A DNA stretch of 55,898 nucleotides from Rhodospirillaceae bacterium (lineage in GTDB: Bacteria; Pseudomonadota; Alphaproteobacteria; Thalassobaculales; Thalassobaculaceae). Position numbers and translations under genes: made by a program. Of the stretch, positions 1 through 9,136 are shown one piece after another. How positions within the stretch are numbered: position 1 is the stretch's first letter; each line of letters opens with the position of its first letter. A model generated the notes under the pieces. It did no database searches. It had not been told where the DNA came from and was given only the letters and a program-made list of their open reading frames with translations. Where the stretch lies: the NCBI GenBank assembly GCA_002708305.1, contig PANE01000030.1, forward strand, positions 46,264 through 102,161, read 5' to 3'.

Positions 1-38
1 ATCCAAACGTATAGCAGTACTAAGAGATTTTCTCATAC

Positions 39-84
39 AGGAAGTTGCAAAAACTTCCTTCTAGCCATGCAGATTTTGCATGGC
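39..84. other. Two adjacent perfect hairpins
   Basis: Two inverted repeats lie four bases apart. The first has 8-bp arms AGGAAGTT/AACTTCCT (39-46 and 52-59) around a 5-base loop. The second has 8-bp arms GCCATGCA/TGCATGGC (64-71 and 77-84) around a 5-base loop. The first is followed by TTCT, so it could be a weak terminator for a gene left of the window. The pair could also be part of a structured RNA. No coding frame with a ribosome binding site covers it. Confidence 0.5.
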
Positions 85-122
85 CGATCTGACAAATTAT
101 CACTGGATCTGATCCGCTACCG

Positions 123-253
123 TATAATATAAAATACTCGTACCGTGTTATTCGCGGGTTACATATCTACGGGCTCTCGGGTCCCTCGTCTCCCAGACGA
201 AAACCTCCCTGTATAAACTTGCCCAGGCTATTACTAGTCTGGGCTTTTTTTTA
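123..253 (+). ncRNA. Candidate small RNA with intrinsic terminator
   Basis: A perfect TATAAT box at 123-128 is followed about 90 bases later by a Rho-independent terminator, with no open frame between. A transcript starting near 135 would be about 115 nt. It would contain a tight hairpin CGTCT-CCC-AGACG (188-200) whose loop shows CCC, then an unpaired CCTCCC (204-210). C-rich, anti-Shine-Dalgarno-like loops occur in several alphaproteobacterial small RNAs, but no named family was recognised. No convincing -35 box is visible, so the promoter is uncertain. The region could instead be the 3' untranslated end of a gene outside the window. Confidence 0.35.
222..253 (+). terminator. Rho-independent terminator
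   Basis: The stem GCCCAG/CTGGGC with a 12-base loop is followed by an uninterrupted run of eight T on the plus strand. The other strand has no T run after the stem, so it terminates rightward transcription and is not the terminator of the leftward gene ending at 257. Confidence 0.8.
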
Positions 254-256
254 AGC

Positions 257-1417
257 CTAATCTAGAATTACGTGTGGTAAAAATCGAGATGTATCCCTAG
301 TGATTGCGGTATCATCCTCTCTTATTCCGATACCACATGCATTACTCGCAACAAGCCAAGAACCAATTACGGTATGATTGCCATCAAAAACTGGTAGCGG
401 GTGTAAAGCCTGTATAATTGAACCTTGGTCACCGTATGGACCATCCGCTTTAATAATACTTCCATCCACTTCAGTTATTTCAACATTTCCTCCTTCCCTG
501 GAGAATAATGGCTTTTTGACAACCCCTCCTTCTATTTCACTTACCCGAGGGTCATTGGGGAAAAAAGCAGGTAGCAAATTTGGATGTCCTGAAAACATCT
601 CCCAAAGCAGAGGAAGCATTCCTTTATTAGATAGTATTATCCGCCAAGCTGGTTCAATTATCTTCAATTCACTTTTTGGCAATGAAAGACCAAATTCATC
701 TTTCATGATCCATTCCCACGGATAAAGTTTGAACAACGTCTCTATTCTTTTGTCATCAAGGTCAGTAAAATATCCATTTTCATCAATGCCTATATCCTCC
801 AAAAAAATAAAATTTGTTTCAAGCCCAGCCTGAACCGCACACTCTTCGATATAACGCACAGTCCCCTCGTCTTCCTCACTTCCTCTACACGCGGTTAAGT
901 GCAATTGATCTTTAATACCGAATTGCTCAAGAGCTTTCACCATACTTTCATGGATCGAATTGAACTGATCACAACCCGAGGGAATAATCGACATTTCCAT
1001 AGCCTGCTCCAACCACACCCATTGAAAGGCTGAACTTTCATAGAGTGAAGTAGGCGTGTCCGCATTATACTCTAGCAGTTTTGCTGGCGAAGATCCGTCA
1101 TAAGAGAGATCTAAACGCCCATATAAATTTTTTTCTTGTTTCAACCAACTAGAGCGAACGTAATCCCAAAATTCTTCCGGTATAGCTAACTTATGCAGCA
1201 CCTCTTCATCTTGGACTGCTCGAGCAACTAGCTCAAAGCACATTTGCTCTATTTCGTTTGTTGGATCCTCTATATCATTTTCTATTTGGTTAATCGAGAA
1301 TCGATAACAGGCCGACTCATCCCAGTAGGCAGCGCCATACATAGTGTGGAAGTTAAACCCTAAGGACTCCGCTTGGGCCTTCCAGTCTGCACGTTCTTCA
1401 ACCTTAATACGTTGCAT
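257..1417 (-). CDS. ygiC: Glutathionylspermidine synthase-like ATP-grasp protein (YgiC/YjfC family)
   Basis: This 386-residue protein matches the C-terminal ATP-grasp synthetase half of glutathionylspermidine synthase. Visible family stretches are GRLDLSYDGSSPAKLLEYNA near residue 101, and KKPLFSREGGNVEI in the C-terminal third, which is the likely nucleotide- and Mg-binding part. It lacks the N-terminal amidase domain of the bifunctional enzyme, as do E. coli YgiC and YjfC. Family members ligate an amine to a carboxylate using ATP, but the substrate of stand-alone members is unknown. It starts 12 bases after the upstream ygiB-like gene ends, so the two are probably one transcript. No strong ribosome binding site precedes the ATG. 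The family is well supported; the reaction is not. Confidence 0.85.
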   Translation of the reverse strand: MQRIKVEERADWKAQAESLGFNFHTMYGAAYWDESACYRFSINQIENDIEDPTNEIEQMCFELVARAVQDEEVLHKLAIPEEFWDYVRSSWLKQEKNLYGRLDLSYDGSSPAKLLEYNADTPTSLYESSAFQWVWLEQAMEMSIIPSGCDQFNSIHESMVKALEQFGIKDQLHLTACRGSEEDEGTVRYIEECAVQAGLETNFIFLEDIGIDENGYFTDLDDKRIETLFKLYPWEWIMKDEFGLSLPKSELKIIEPAWRIILSNKGMLPLLWEMFSGHPNLLPAFFPNDPRVSEIEGGVVKKPLFSREGGNVEITEVDGSIIKADGPYGDQGSIIQALHPLPVFDGNHTVIGSWLVASNACGIGIREDDTAITRDTSRFLPHVILD

Positions 1418-1429
1418 CTGGACAGGCGA

Positions 1430-1987
1430 CTAACCGCCAAAACCTCGGAAACTACGGAAGCGCCCAGTAGACGCTCTCGCAGAAGAACCAAAACCGCCTC
1501 GACGGATTGTTCTTGTTTTAGTGGATGCAGCCCGTGCAGTTTGCCCTGCTACTTTTGTTACCCCTGTCTTTCCTGATACTTTTTGATTATCTCCCGTTCT
1601 AAAATTACGAGAATCGTCCCGCGATCGATATAGCGGTTGAGCAGAAAAGCGCGAATTACCACCTAACATATTGCCCATCATATAACCCATCATCATAGGC
1701 ATAAAAACTGATCCTCCCGATGTAGTTCGCTGCGGTGCTGTTTCACATTTTTCCGATCCAAAATCTATCTCACAATCCGAAATGGAAGTATATTTAGGCG
1801 CTACCCTAACATGCTCAGATTGTGCCTTTTTCTGATTTGCTTCACAAATGTCACGCGAAAACCCCGCTTGGTCAATGCATTGGTCGACCGTCTCAAAGAC
1901 CCCAACCTCTTGACTATTATCGCAAGCCACCAAGGTCAGTGCGCTAGCTCCCATTAGTGATAGTTTCAGTGCTCTAGATCTTTTCAT
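1430..1987 (-). CDS. ygiB: DUF1190 (YgiB-like) lipoprotein
   Basis: The N-terminus is basic, then hydrophobic, and ends in the lipobox LTLVAC, so this is predicted to be an outer- or inner-membrane lipoprotein. The body has four cysteines in a DUF1190-like arrangement and a Met/Gly-rich segment MPMMMGYMMGNM. The tail is rich in Arg, Gly and Ser. YgiB and YgiC are adjacent in many proteobacteria, and the same order is seen here. Two ATGs lie six bases apart; the second (1987) is preferred because GTAGGAA lies at proper spacing from it, while the first ATG touches that site. The molecular role is unknown. Confidence 0.8.
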   Translation of the reverse strand: MKRSRALKLSLMGASALTLVACDNSQEVGVFETVDQCIDQAGFSRDICEANQKKAQSEHVRVAPKYTSISDCEIDFGSEKCETAPQRTTSGGSVFMPMMMGYMMGNMLGGNSRFSAQPLYRSRDDSRNFRTGDNQKVSGKTGVTKVAGQTARAASTKTRTIRRGGFGSSARASTGRFRSFRGFGG

Positions 1988-2107
1988 TCTCATTTCCTAC
2001 AAACTTAAGTCTTACTTTATTGAGACATTAAGCTTTATTTATCAGAATTAATATCGTTTTATAGTAAAAAGCCTTGCCTATAATCCCCATTGGTTAATTC
2101 AAAAGGT

Positions 2108-3352
2108 CTACATAGGACTTTTGTTATTATGAACTGCCTCTAACTTAAAACCGGCGATTTTTTTATACTGATCGGATAAAGCTTCAAGTTCATCAACGGA
2201 AATCACGTCATTTAACTCTTTAAATGGTTTATCCCCAGTCCTCTCGTACACCTCTCGTAATATTGCGTCTGGAGGATTAGACCGATTTGCATGGACGACA
2301 GCACTAGTTTTAGGTCGTCTATCAGACTCATACTTCCTAAAAGCAGTTACCTCATCGCATTCGGAAGTCAAATTATCTGCCAGGCATCTAGCATCAATGA
2401 TCGACTGCCCTGCTCCATTAGATCCTCTAGGATACATTGGGTGAGCTGCGTCACCAAGTAATGTAACGCGACCAAAGCTCCATTTTTTCAGAGGTTCCTT
2501 ATCGACCATAGGGTATTCAAGAATAACCTCCGCCGCCTTTATCATTTCTGGAATATTAAGCCAGGAGAATGTCATCTCCTTACACGACCAAATAAAATCC
2601 TCTATACGCCCCTTTTGCCCCCAATCACCTTTTGGGTTTCTAGGAGGACAATAGAATTCACAAAGCCAATTTATAATATGCATTCCATCATCAGTTTTGC
2701 TTATCGGATATGCAATTACCTTTCCAGTCTCTAACCAACCAGCATAGACCATTGACGACCCTGACAAAAAAGGGGGCCATTTTGTTATGCCGCGCCACAT
2801 GGTAATTCCAGAATAAATCAAAGGGTCGTTCTTCTCATAAAAAGAAGAACGCACAACTGATTTTATACCATCACAGCCCACTATGGCGCATCCCCTATAT
2901 GTCCTCACACCTGGGCAGGAGCCCTCTGTATTAAAGTGGGCAACCACACCCTCGTTAGATTGCTCTAGCTCTTTAAAACGATGCCCTTTCTTAATTGCAT
3001 CAGAACCCAAACGATCGTAAACCGCCTTCATGAGAACATCATGTAAACTAGCTCGATGAATTGAATATTGTGGCCATTCATAGCCAGCAAATCGGCCTCT
3101 AGTCTCAGTGAATATATGTTGACCAAATCGATTATAAAAAGACACATCCCGTGTTTCAATAGCATCTTTTGCGATATTAGATTCTAGCCCAAGAAAAGAT
3201 AATTCACGCATGGCATGAGGCAAAATATTTAACCCAACGCCCAGAGGTTTAATTTCCTTAGCAGACTCAAAAACCTGGCACCGGATACCCGCTCTATGTA
3301 GATTGAGGGCTAAAGTTAAACCACCTATCCCTCCCCCAATAATTAAAATCAA
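2108..3352 (-). CDS. FAD-dependent group A aromatic monooxygenase-like protein
   Basis: This 414-residue flavoprotein carries the FAD-binding motif IIGGGIGGLTLALNL at the extreme N-terminus. It has the second FAD motif GDAAHPMYPRGSNGAGQSI in the last third, as in salicylate or p-hydroxybenzoate hydroxylases. These enzymes use NAD(P)H and O2 to hydroxylate aromatic or related rings in the cytosol. The start is TTG, supported by GGGAGG eight bases upstream and by the FAD motif beginning right after it. The gene lies 58 bases downstream of the metallophosphoesterase gene on the same strand; a functional link is not evident. The substrate cannot be read from sequence. Confidence 0.85.
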   Translation of the reverse strand: MILIIGGGIGGLTLALNLHRAGIRCQVFESAKEIKPLGVGLNILPHAMRELSFLGLESNIAKDAIETRDVSFYNRFGQHIFTETRGRFAGYEWPQYSIHRASLHDVLMKAVYDRLGSDAIKKGHRFKELEQSNEGVVAHFNTEGSCPGVRTYRGCAIVGCDGIKSVVRSSFYEKNDPLIYSGITMWRGITKWPPFLSGSSMVYAGWLETGKVIAYPISKTDDGMHIINWLCEFYCPPRNPKGDWGQKGRIEDFIWSCKEMTFSWLNIPEMIKAAEVILEYPMVDKEPLKKWSFGRVTLLGDAAHPMYPRGSNGAGQSIIDARCLADNLTSECDEVTAFRKYESDRRPKTSAVVHANRSNPPDAILREVYERTGDKPFKELNDVISVDELEALSDQYKKIAGFKLEAVHNNKSPM

Positions 3353-3410
3353 TACTTCTACCTCCCAACACTTTACCCTACTGTTGTAAGTATATTTTAA
3401 AGCTAAGCAT

Positions 3411-4241
3411 TCAATCGGCTATGATCGTTCTTAAGTAATAATCTATACCATGATTTACATTCCATTGACGCCTATATCCCAAAGACACTTCCTCAAATCT
3501 ACAATCGTCGATAAAATCTGTCCGCCTAGTATGTAAATGGCCACTTATAACTACATTAGCTCGAAATTTATTATGCCAATCGTTTGTCAATTCGGTACCA
3601 CACCAAGGCGTAAAACGGGGGACCCTAGGTAAATTTATAAGATCTAGTCGGAGTGGCCAATGGTTTATTAGGATTGTTTTGTATGAATCAGGAATATTAG
3701 ATAACTTTTTGATGCTCGTATCGCATCGTTCCCAACACCATTCTTCGCGGCTTTTATATGGCTTTGGGTCAAGGAGAATTTCGTCACTACACTCAGCGTG
3801 AACCTCACGCACCCAGTTTTTAACATTTTTTCTATCAACACTTTTGGGACGAAAAGAATAATCATATAATAAAAATAGTGGTGCTATAAAAAGCGATTCT
3901 GTGTCATTATTACTCTTTTCTGGCCATTCTAGAAATGGATCTTCTGGTGTTATTACACCAAAAGATCTAGCTATCTCTACCAACAGGTTGTATTTTTCAA
4001 CACCACGTTTTGCATATTTGCTCTTGCTAACAAAAGTCCATAAATCATGATTCCCAGGAACCCAGATTAGTCTGGCGAACCTTTTGCTTAGCTCTTTAAA
4101 TGCAAACTCATGTAGTTCGGGTTTTTCACTCGTGTCTCCTCCAATAATAAGCCAATCGTCTCTATGATCTGCCATCTTTATTAAGGCATCTTTATTGGAA
4201 GTTTGGGAAAGGTGAAGATCGCTGATCGCTAATAATTGCAT
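3411..4241 (-). CDS. Metallophosphoesterase (calcineurin-like)
   Basis: The 276-residue protein shows all the metal-binding blocks of calcineurin-like phosphoesterases in order: SDLHL (Asp8, His10), GGDTSE (Asp36), GNHDLW (Asn64, His65, Asp66), NHWP, and SGHLHTRR near the C-terminus. It probably binds two metal ions and hydrolyses a phosphomonoester or diester. It has no signal peptide or membrane segment, so it is likely cytosolic. The start has an AGG eight bases upstream. The substrate is unknown; family members include nucleotide, phospholipid and protein phosphatases. Confidence 0.88.
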   Translation of the reverse strand: MQLLAISDLHLSQTSNKDALIKMADHRDDWLIIGGDTSEKPELHEFAFKELSKRFARLIWVPGNHDLWTFVSKSKYAKRGVEKYNLLVEIARSFGVITPEDPFLEWPEKSNNDTESLFIAPLFLLYDYSFRPKSVDRKNVKNWVREVHAECSDEILLDPKPYKSREEWCWERCDTSIKKLSNIPDSYKTILINHWPLRLDLINLPRVPRFTPWCGTELTNDWHNKFRANVVISGHLHTRRTDFIDDCRFEEVSLGYRRQWNVNHGIDYYLRTIIAD

Positions 4242-4354
4242 TAGTTAAACCTAAATATAAAATATGTTACCTATTTATCATTGTCGAGCTTTCAAAGATA
4301 TTCAATATATAACAGGACTTGCATCAAAGAGTTTACAGGCGTATTTTCGAATAG

Positions 4355-5587
<1,233 letters not shown>

Positions 5588-5635
5588 GAATAAACCGCTG
5601 AATTGCTGAGGTACAGTAATTTAGACTAAACAGAT

Positions 5636-6595
5636 TTAATGCAATTTTGGACCCTTTAACATATCTGAGCGAGCTACCGACAAGATGCTTACATCTATTA
5701 TCTCTCCATCACGCTCTAGAACCAAAGGTACCTCGATGCCTGCTGGTCCTAAAGACCAGATATTTCTGAATAATTCCGCTAAAGAGTCGATCTCATTTTC
5801 TGCAACAGCCCGAACAATGTCGCCGACTTGCACATCTGCATCATGAGCGGGGCCGCCCTCAGTCAAAGCAGCGACTACAATCGCACCATCTGCCTCTGCA
5901 CCGAATAAACCTAACCACGGGCGAGCCTTCTTATTTGGCCTACCCATCGTAAGAAGATCATCTATAATTGGTTCTAGAAGGTCAATCGGAACAACCATAT
6001 TACCATCAACTACTTCATCACCGATAGTCTCGTGCTGTATAAATAAAGAACCAACACCAAGTAACTCACCATTACGACCTATAAGCCCGGTCCCTCCCCA
6101 ATTTGGGTGAGCCGGTGATGTGAAAATCGCATCACTTAACAAGTATTCCCAATACCCAGCAAATTCTCTAATCGCTACTACTTCTGCGCTGACACAATTT
6201 CTTTGCCCACCAAAACCAGCCACCAAAACCTTATCAGCTTCTTTCAAAGAAGATGATTGTCCAATTGGCACAACTTCCGCATTTAATGTCCCAAGTGCTT
6301 GTATTAGCCCTAAGCCACTCTCTTGGTCGTACCCCAAAACGTCACCTTGAACAGCCACGCCTGTATGATCGGTAAGCCAAATCGTTTCCGCTTCCGTTAG
6401 CAGGTAACCAATCGTTAAAACAATACCGCCCTCTTTTATAACAATTCCGTTACCACCCCGTTCAGTTCCTAAAACAGGTGCCGTGAAGGCATCCTTTGGG
6501 ATGTTCGATTGTACAGAAACCATACACGCGAACACTTTATCGAGGTCGAAAGAATAGTCTTTTTGATTTGGTTTGTTATTTGATTTAATAGCCAT
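5636..6595 (-). CDS. Catalytically inactive HtrA-like protein with PDZ domain
   Basis: The fold matches HtrA/DegP: a trypsin-like domain (about residues 35-215) followed by one PDZ domain (about 225-310). Aligned with DegP, each catalytic residue is replaced. The His in TNNHVV becomes TIGYLL (Tyr64), the Asp in RSDIAL becomes ESGLGL (Gly94), and the Ser in GNSGG becomes PNWGG (Trp166). The protein should therefore not cut peptide bonds and may act as a scaffold or peptide-binding regulator. No signal peptide is seen, which suggests a cytosolic location, unlike true HtrA. An in-frame GTG 21 bases upstream is possible, but the ATG start is preferred. The loss of the triad is read directly; the role is inferred. 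Confidence 0.8.
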   Translation of the reverse strand: MAIKSNNKPNQKDYSFDLDKVFACMVSVQSNIPKDAFTAPVLGTERGGNGIVIKEGGIVLTIGYLLTEAETIWLTDHTGVAVQGDVLGYDQESGLGLIQALGTLNAEVVPIGQSSSLKEADKVLVAGFGGQRNCVSAEVVAIREFAGYWEYLLSDAIFTSPAHPNWGGTGLIGRNGELLGVGSLFIQHETIGDEVVDGNMVVPIDLLEPIIDDLLTMGRPNKKARPWLGLFGAEADGAIVVAALTEGGPAHDADVQVGDIVRAVAENEIDSLAELFRNIWSLGPAGIEVPLVLERDGEIIDVSILSVARSDMLKGPKLH

Positions 6596-6832
6596 TTTAT
6601 CTTTTTTCAGTCTCACTGACAGTTATATATATAGTATCTTTATTCAAAGTTAAAAGAGCCCAGCCCGTTAAATTAATGGTATCACTAACCACGATGAGAA
6701 CGGTAAAATTTAAATTTTGTCTTTAAAAAAACGATCTATAATATCGATCCTCGAACTCGCGCAGTTTTACTCGAATAGTGGTCTCAACCTAATTTGGAAG
6801 CGTCATGCCCCCTAAACTGGTACGCTTGAGCA

Positions 6833-7459
6833 TTACTCTGGTAAATTCATTCCTCGAGATAAAGCTGGACGCCGCATCATAGTATCATACCAGCGGTTCA
6901 CATTGCTAAAATCCGTCAGATCGACCTCTTGCCAATCATGACGAAAAACCCAAGGTAAAGTGCAAAAATCTGCAATCGATACTTCATCATTAGCTATATA
7001 TTCTCTCTTGGCTAATCTAGCATCCAAAACTCCATATAGTCGCCGACATTCGGTATAATACCTGTTTATTGCGTATGGGACTGTTTCTTTCGCAGCTCGT
7101 TTAAAATGATGTACTTGGCCAAAAATTGGCCCAACCCCGCCCATTTGAAACATAACCCATTGGATTACTTCATATTTTTTTTCCATCTCTTTCGGCAAAA
7201 ACAAACCCGTTTTTTCAGCCAGGTACATCAAAATTGCGCCAGATTCAATAACGGTAAACGAACTCCCGTTTGGTCCATCATGATCTACAATCGCTGGTAT
7301 TTTGGAATTTGGGTTTATTTTCAGGAAATCTTCTGCAAACTGAATATCCGTCGAAATATCGATGGGGTGTATTCTATAATCTAAACCACATTCTTCCATC
7401 ATAATAGTGGCCTTCTTTCCATTTGAAGTCTTCCACGTATACAAATCAATCGGCGTCAT
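6833..7459 (-). CDS. Glutathione S-transferase family protein (YfcG/YghU-like)
   Basis: The 208-residue protein has the thioredoxin-like N-terminal domain (MTPIDLYTWKTSNGKKA, with the TSNG turn of Nu-class GSTs), the cis-proline block KINPNSKIPAIVD, and ESGAILMYLAEKTG for glutathione binding. A helical C-terminal domain includes SIADFCTLPWV. E. coli YfcG and YghU, the closest type known to me, act as disulfide-bond oxidoreductases on glutathione. The start has GGAG nine bases upstream. It is on the same strand as the aldolase and VOC genes and may work with them in breakdown of a reactive compound; this link is inferred from position. Confidence 0.87.
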   Translation of the reverse strand: MTPIDLYTWKTSNGKKATIMMEECGLDYRIHPIDISTDIQFAEDFLKINPNSKIPAIVDHDGPNGSSFTVIESGAILMYLAEKTGLFLPKEMEKKYEVIQWVMFQMGGVGPIFGQVHHFKRAAKETVPYAINRYYTECRRLYGVLDARLAKREYIANDEVSIADFCTLPWVFRHDWQEVDLTDFSNVNRWYDTMMRRPALSRGMNLPE

Positions 7460-7550
7460 ATCTTTATTCTCCAGAGTGCGTAGAGGATTACTCTAATTCC
7501 ATTGTATTAAGGTTGCTTACGATCATTTTCGATGTGACCGTTAACGTTAT

Positions 7551-8348
7551 TTAAATAGTATCTGTCAATCGACGAAGCCCCTCTCCTAAATTTTTCAAGC
7601 CAGCTTGTAGGATAAATCTATCCCAACCGATACAAAAATGCCTAACTCCTAAATCGATATAGCGTTTTGCCTTTTCAACCTCGCCAATTTCAATACGTGG
7701 CGCCACATCATACTCCACACACTTTTGTATAACCATTTCCTCAATCGGAATTATATCTTCTTGAAACATCATATTCGGTCGACCTCGAGTAATACTGTAA
7801 TCAGCCGGCCCCCACTGGACCATGTCAACGCCTTTTTCTTTAGCTCGTGAGAGTATTTCATCGATATTTTCCACAGCTATTTGTTTCTCCAACATTAAAC
7901 AAAAAACTATAGAGTTAAGGTCCTCTAGATAAGTCTCAGGTGCATAGGTTGATAACGCTGGTCGTCTGAGTTTCAAACCCATCCGTCCGCCAACATTTGG
8001 GGTATCAGGCCGTATTATGTCATGACAAGTATCAATATCACTTGCAGAACGGATATCGGTGAACAAGATAGATTTAAACCCCGCACCCAGAGCAGCCTGC
8101 CCCCAAAAACCCTGTCCTTCCTGATCCAACTTAATCATCAATGTTAGATTAGAGCATTGGGCTGCCCTGGCTAAGTGATAAAGTAGTCGCATATCCAAAA
8201 TCGAATATTCAGCAGAGAATTCCGCGTAATCAAAGAGCCCTGTATCGCCTATTAATTCTGCTACATCTGGATCAGAAAATAGAAAATGCGTACCAATCGT
8301 CGATTTTCCTGCCTCTAGTGCTTTTCTGAAAGTATTAGACATAATCAT
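7551..8348 (-). CDS. HpcH/HpaI aldolase family protein
   Basis: The 265-residue TIM-barrel protein belongs to the class II 2-oxo-acid aldolase / citrate lyase beta family. Visible blocks are GTHFLFSDPDVAELIGDTG near the N-terminus, a metal-site Glu in LMLEKQIAVENI, and the GPADYSITRG block carrying the second metal ligand. Relatives cleave 2-keto-3-deoxy acids or 4-hydroxy-2-oxo acids to pyruvate and an aldehyde. The canonical active-site Arg/His pair could not be placed with certainty, so an altered chemistry is possible. The ATG has AAGG eight bases upstream. It lies in the same leftward set as the VOC and GST genes. Confidence 0.82.
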   Translation of the reverse strand: MIMSNTFRKALEAGKSTIGTHFLFSDPDVAELIGDTGLFDYAEFSAEYSILDMRLLYHLARAAQCSNLTLMIKLDQEGQGFWGQAALGAGFKSILFTDIRSASDIDTCHDIIRPDTPNVGGRMGLKLRRPALSTYAPETYLEDLNSIVFCLMLEKQIAVENIDEILSRAKEKGVDMVQWGPADYSITRGRPNMMFQEDIIPIEEMVIQKCVEYDVAPRIEIGEVEKAKRYIDLGVRHFCIGWDRFILQAGLKNLGEGLRRLTDTI

Positions 8349-8512
8349 ACCAACTACCTTGAACCCAGCAAAAAATTGAAATGATGAAATTTTGAGCTAC
8401 GATAACATTCTACTTACATTTTTGGCTGGCAGAAACCAGCCAAACCTAGAGGTCCAGTTGATTGGATCTCTATATAAAAATGATATAATTATTTAATAAG
8501 CCTTAACTATTT

Positions 8513-8956
8513 TTACCGTAACTCTAGCGGATTTGAAGTCGCTACTAAACTAGGATCATTATGCCAAACAGACGGGTCTGACTCCACAAAAATTTCAATC
8601 TGATTACCATCCGGATCATGAAAATAAACCGACTGAGTTGCTATATGGTCTCTTGTCCTATGGGGTTCTACACCATTACTGCTTAACCAATCTTTAGCGT
8701 GTTGAAGTTCATCTAGGCTATCTCCAACTTTAAACGCAACATGGTGAAGCCCAGGCGAGTTTTCCTCGGCTGAGACTGCGTCTTTTCCAGTTTCTAATAA
8801 GGCTAAATCATGATGATTATCTACAAACGAAAAAAACACCATTTTCTCGCCATCCTGCCCCACCTTTTTCAAACCGAGCACATCCCTATAGAATGGAACT
8901 GACCGATCCAAATCTCTAACCTTAAGAACGACATGTCCAAGACCATGTAGGCGCAT
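8513..8956 (-). CDS. VOC family (glyoxalase / extradiol dioxygenase-like) protein
   Basis: The 147-residue protein has two beta-alpha-beta-beta-beta modules typical of the vicinal oxygen chelate fold. The likely metal ligands are His8 in GLGHVVLKV, a His in GLHHVAFKV, and Glu in NQIEIFVES. It has the FHDPDGNQIEIF signature shared by glyoxalase I and catechol 2,3-dioxygenase-like enzymes. The start is well supported by GGAGG seven bases upstream. It is read divergently from the AtuA-like gene, so the 180-base gap may regulate both sides of the catabolic region. The substrate is unknown. Confidence 0.85.
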   Translation of the reverse strand: MRLHGLGHVVLKVRDLDRSVPFYRDVLGLKKVGQDGEKMVFFSFVDNHHDLALLETGKDAVSAEENSPGLHHVAFKVGDSLDELQHAKDWLSSNGVEPHRTRDHIATQSVYFHDPDGNQIEIFVESDPSVWHNDPSLVATSNPLELR

Positions 8957-9136
8957 TTATTTTCCTCCATTAGACCATCCAAAAACTGATAATCTCAGAT
9001 CATACACTATTTTCTCTATTCAACTAACATTTTTGAATATTCTTGATCCGGCAATAGATGATAAGCTTAACTTAATTAGGATATCTCTAATCCTCAAACA
9101 GTAAAGAGTTCAACCTCTTTCTAAAAGGAGCAGAAA

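Noticed and set aside
1-256. tmRNA, 4.5S RNA, 6S RNA, 5S rRNA or tRNA in the left-edge region.
   Set aside because: None of the conserved sequences or the cloverleaf were found, so only an unnamed small RNA candidate is reported.
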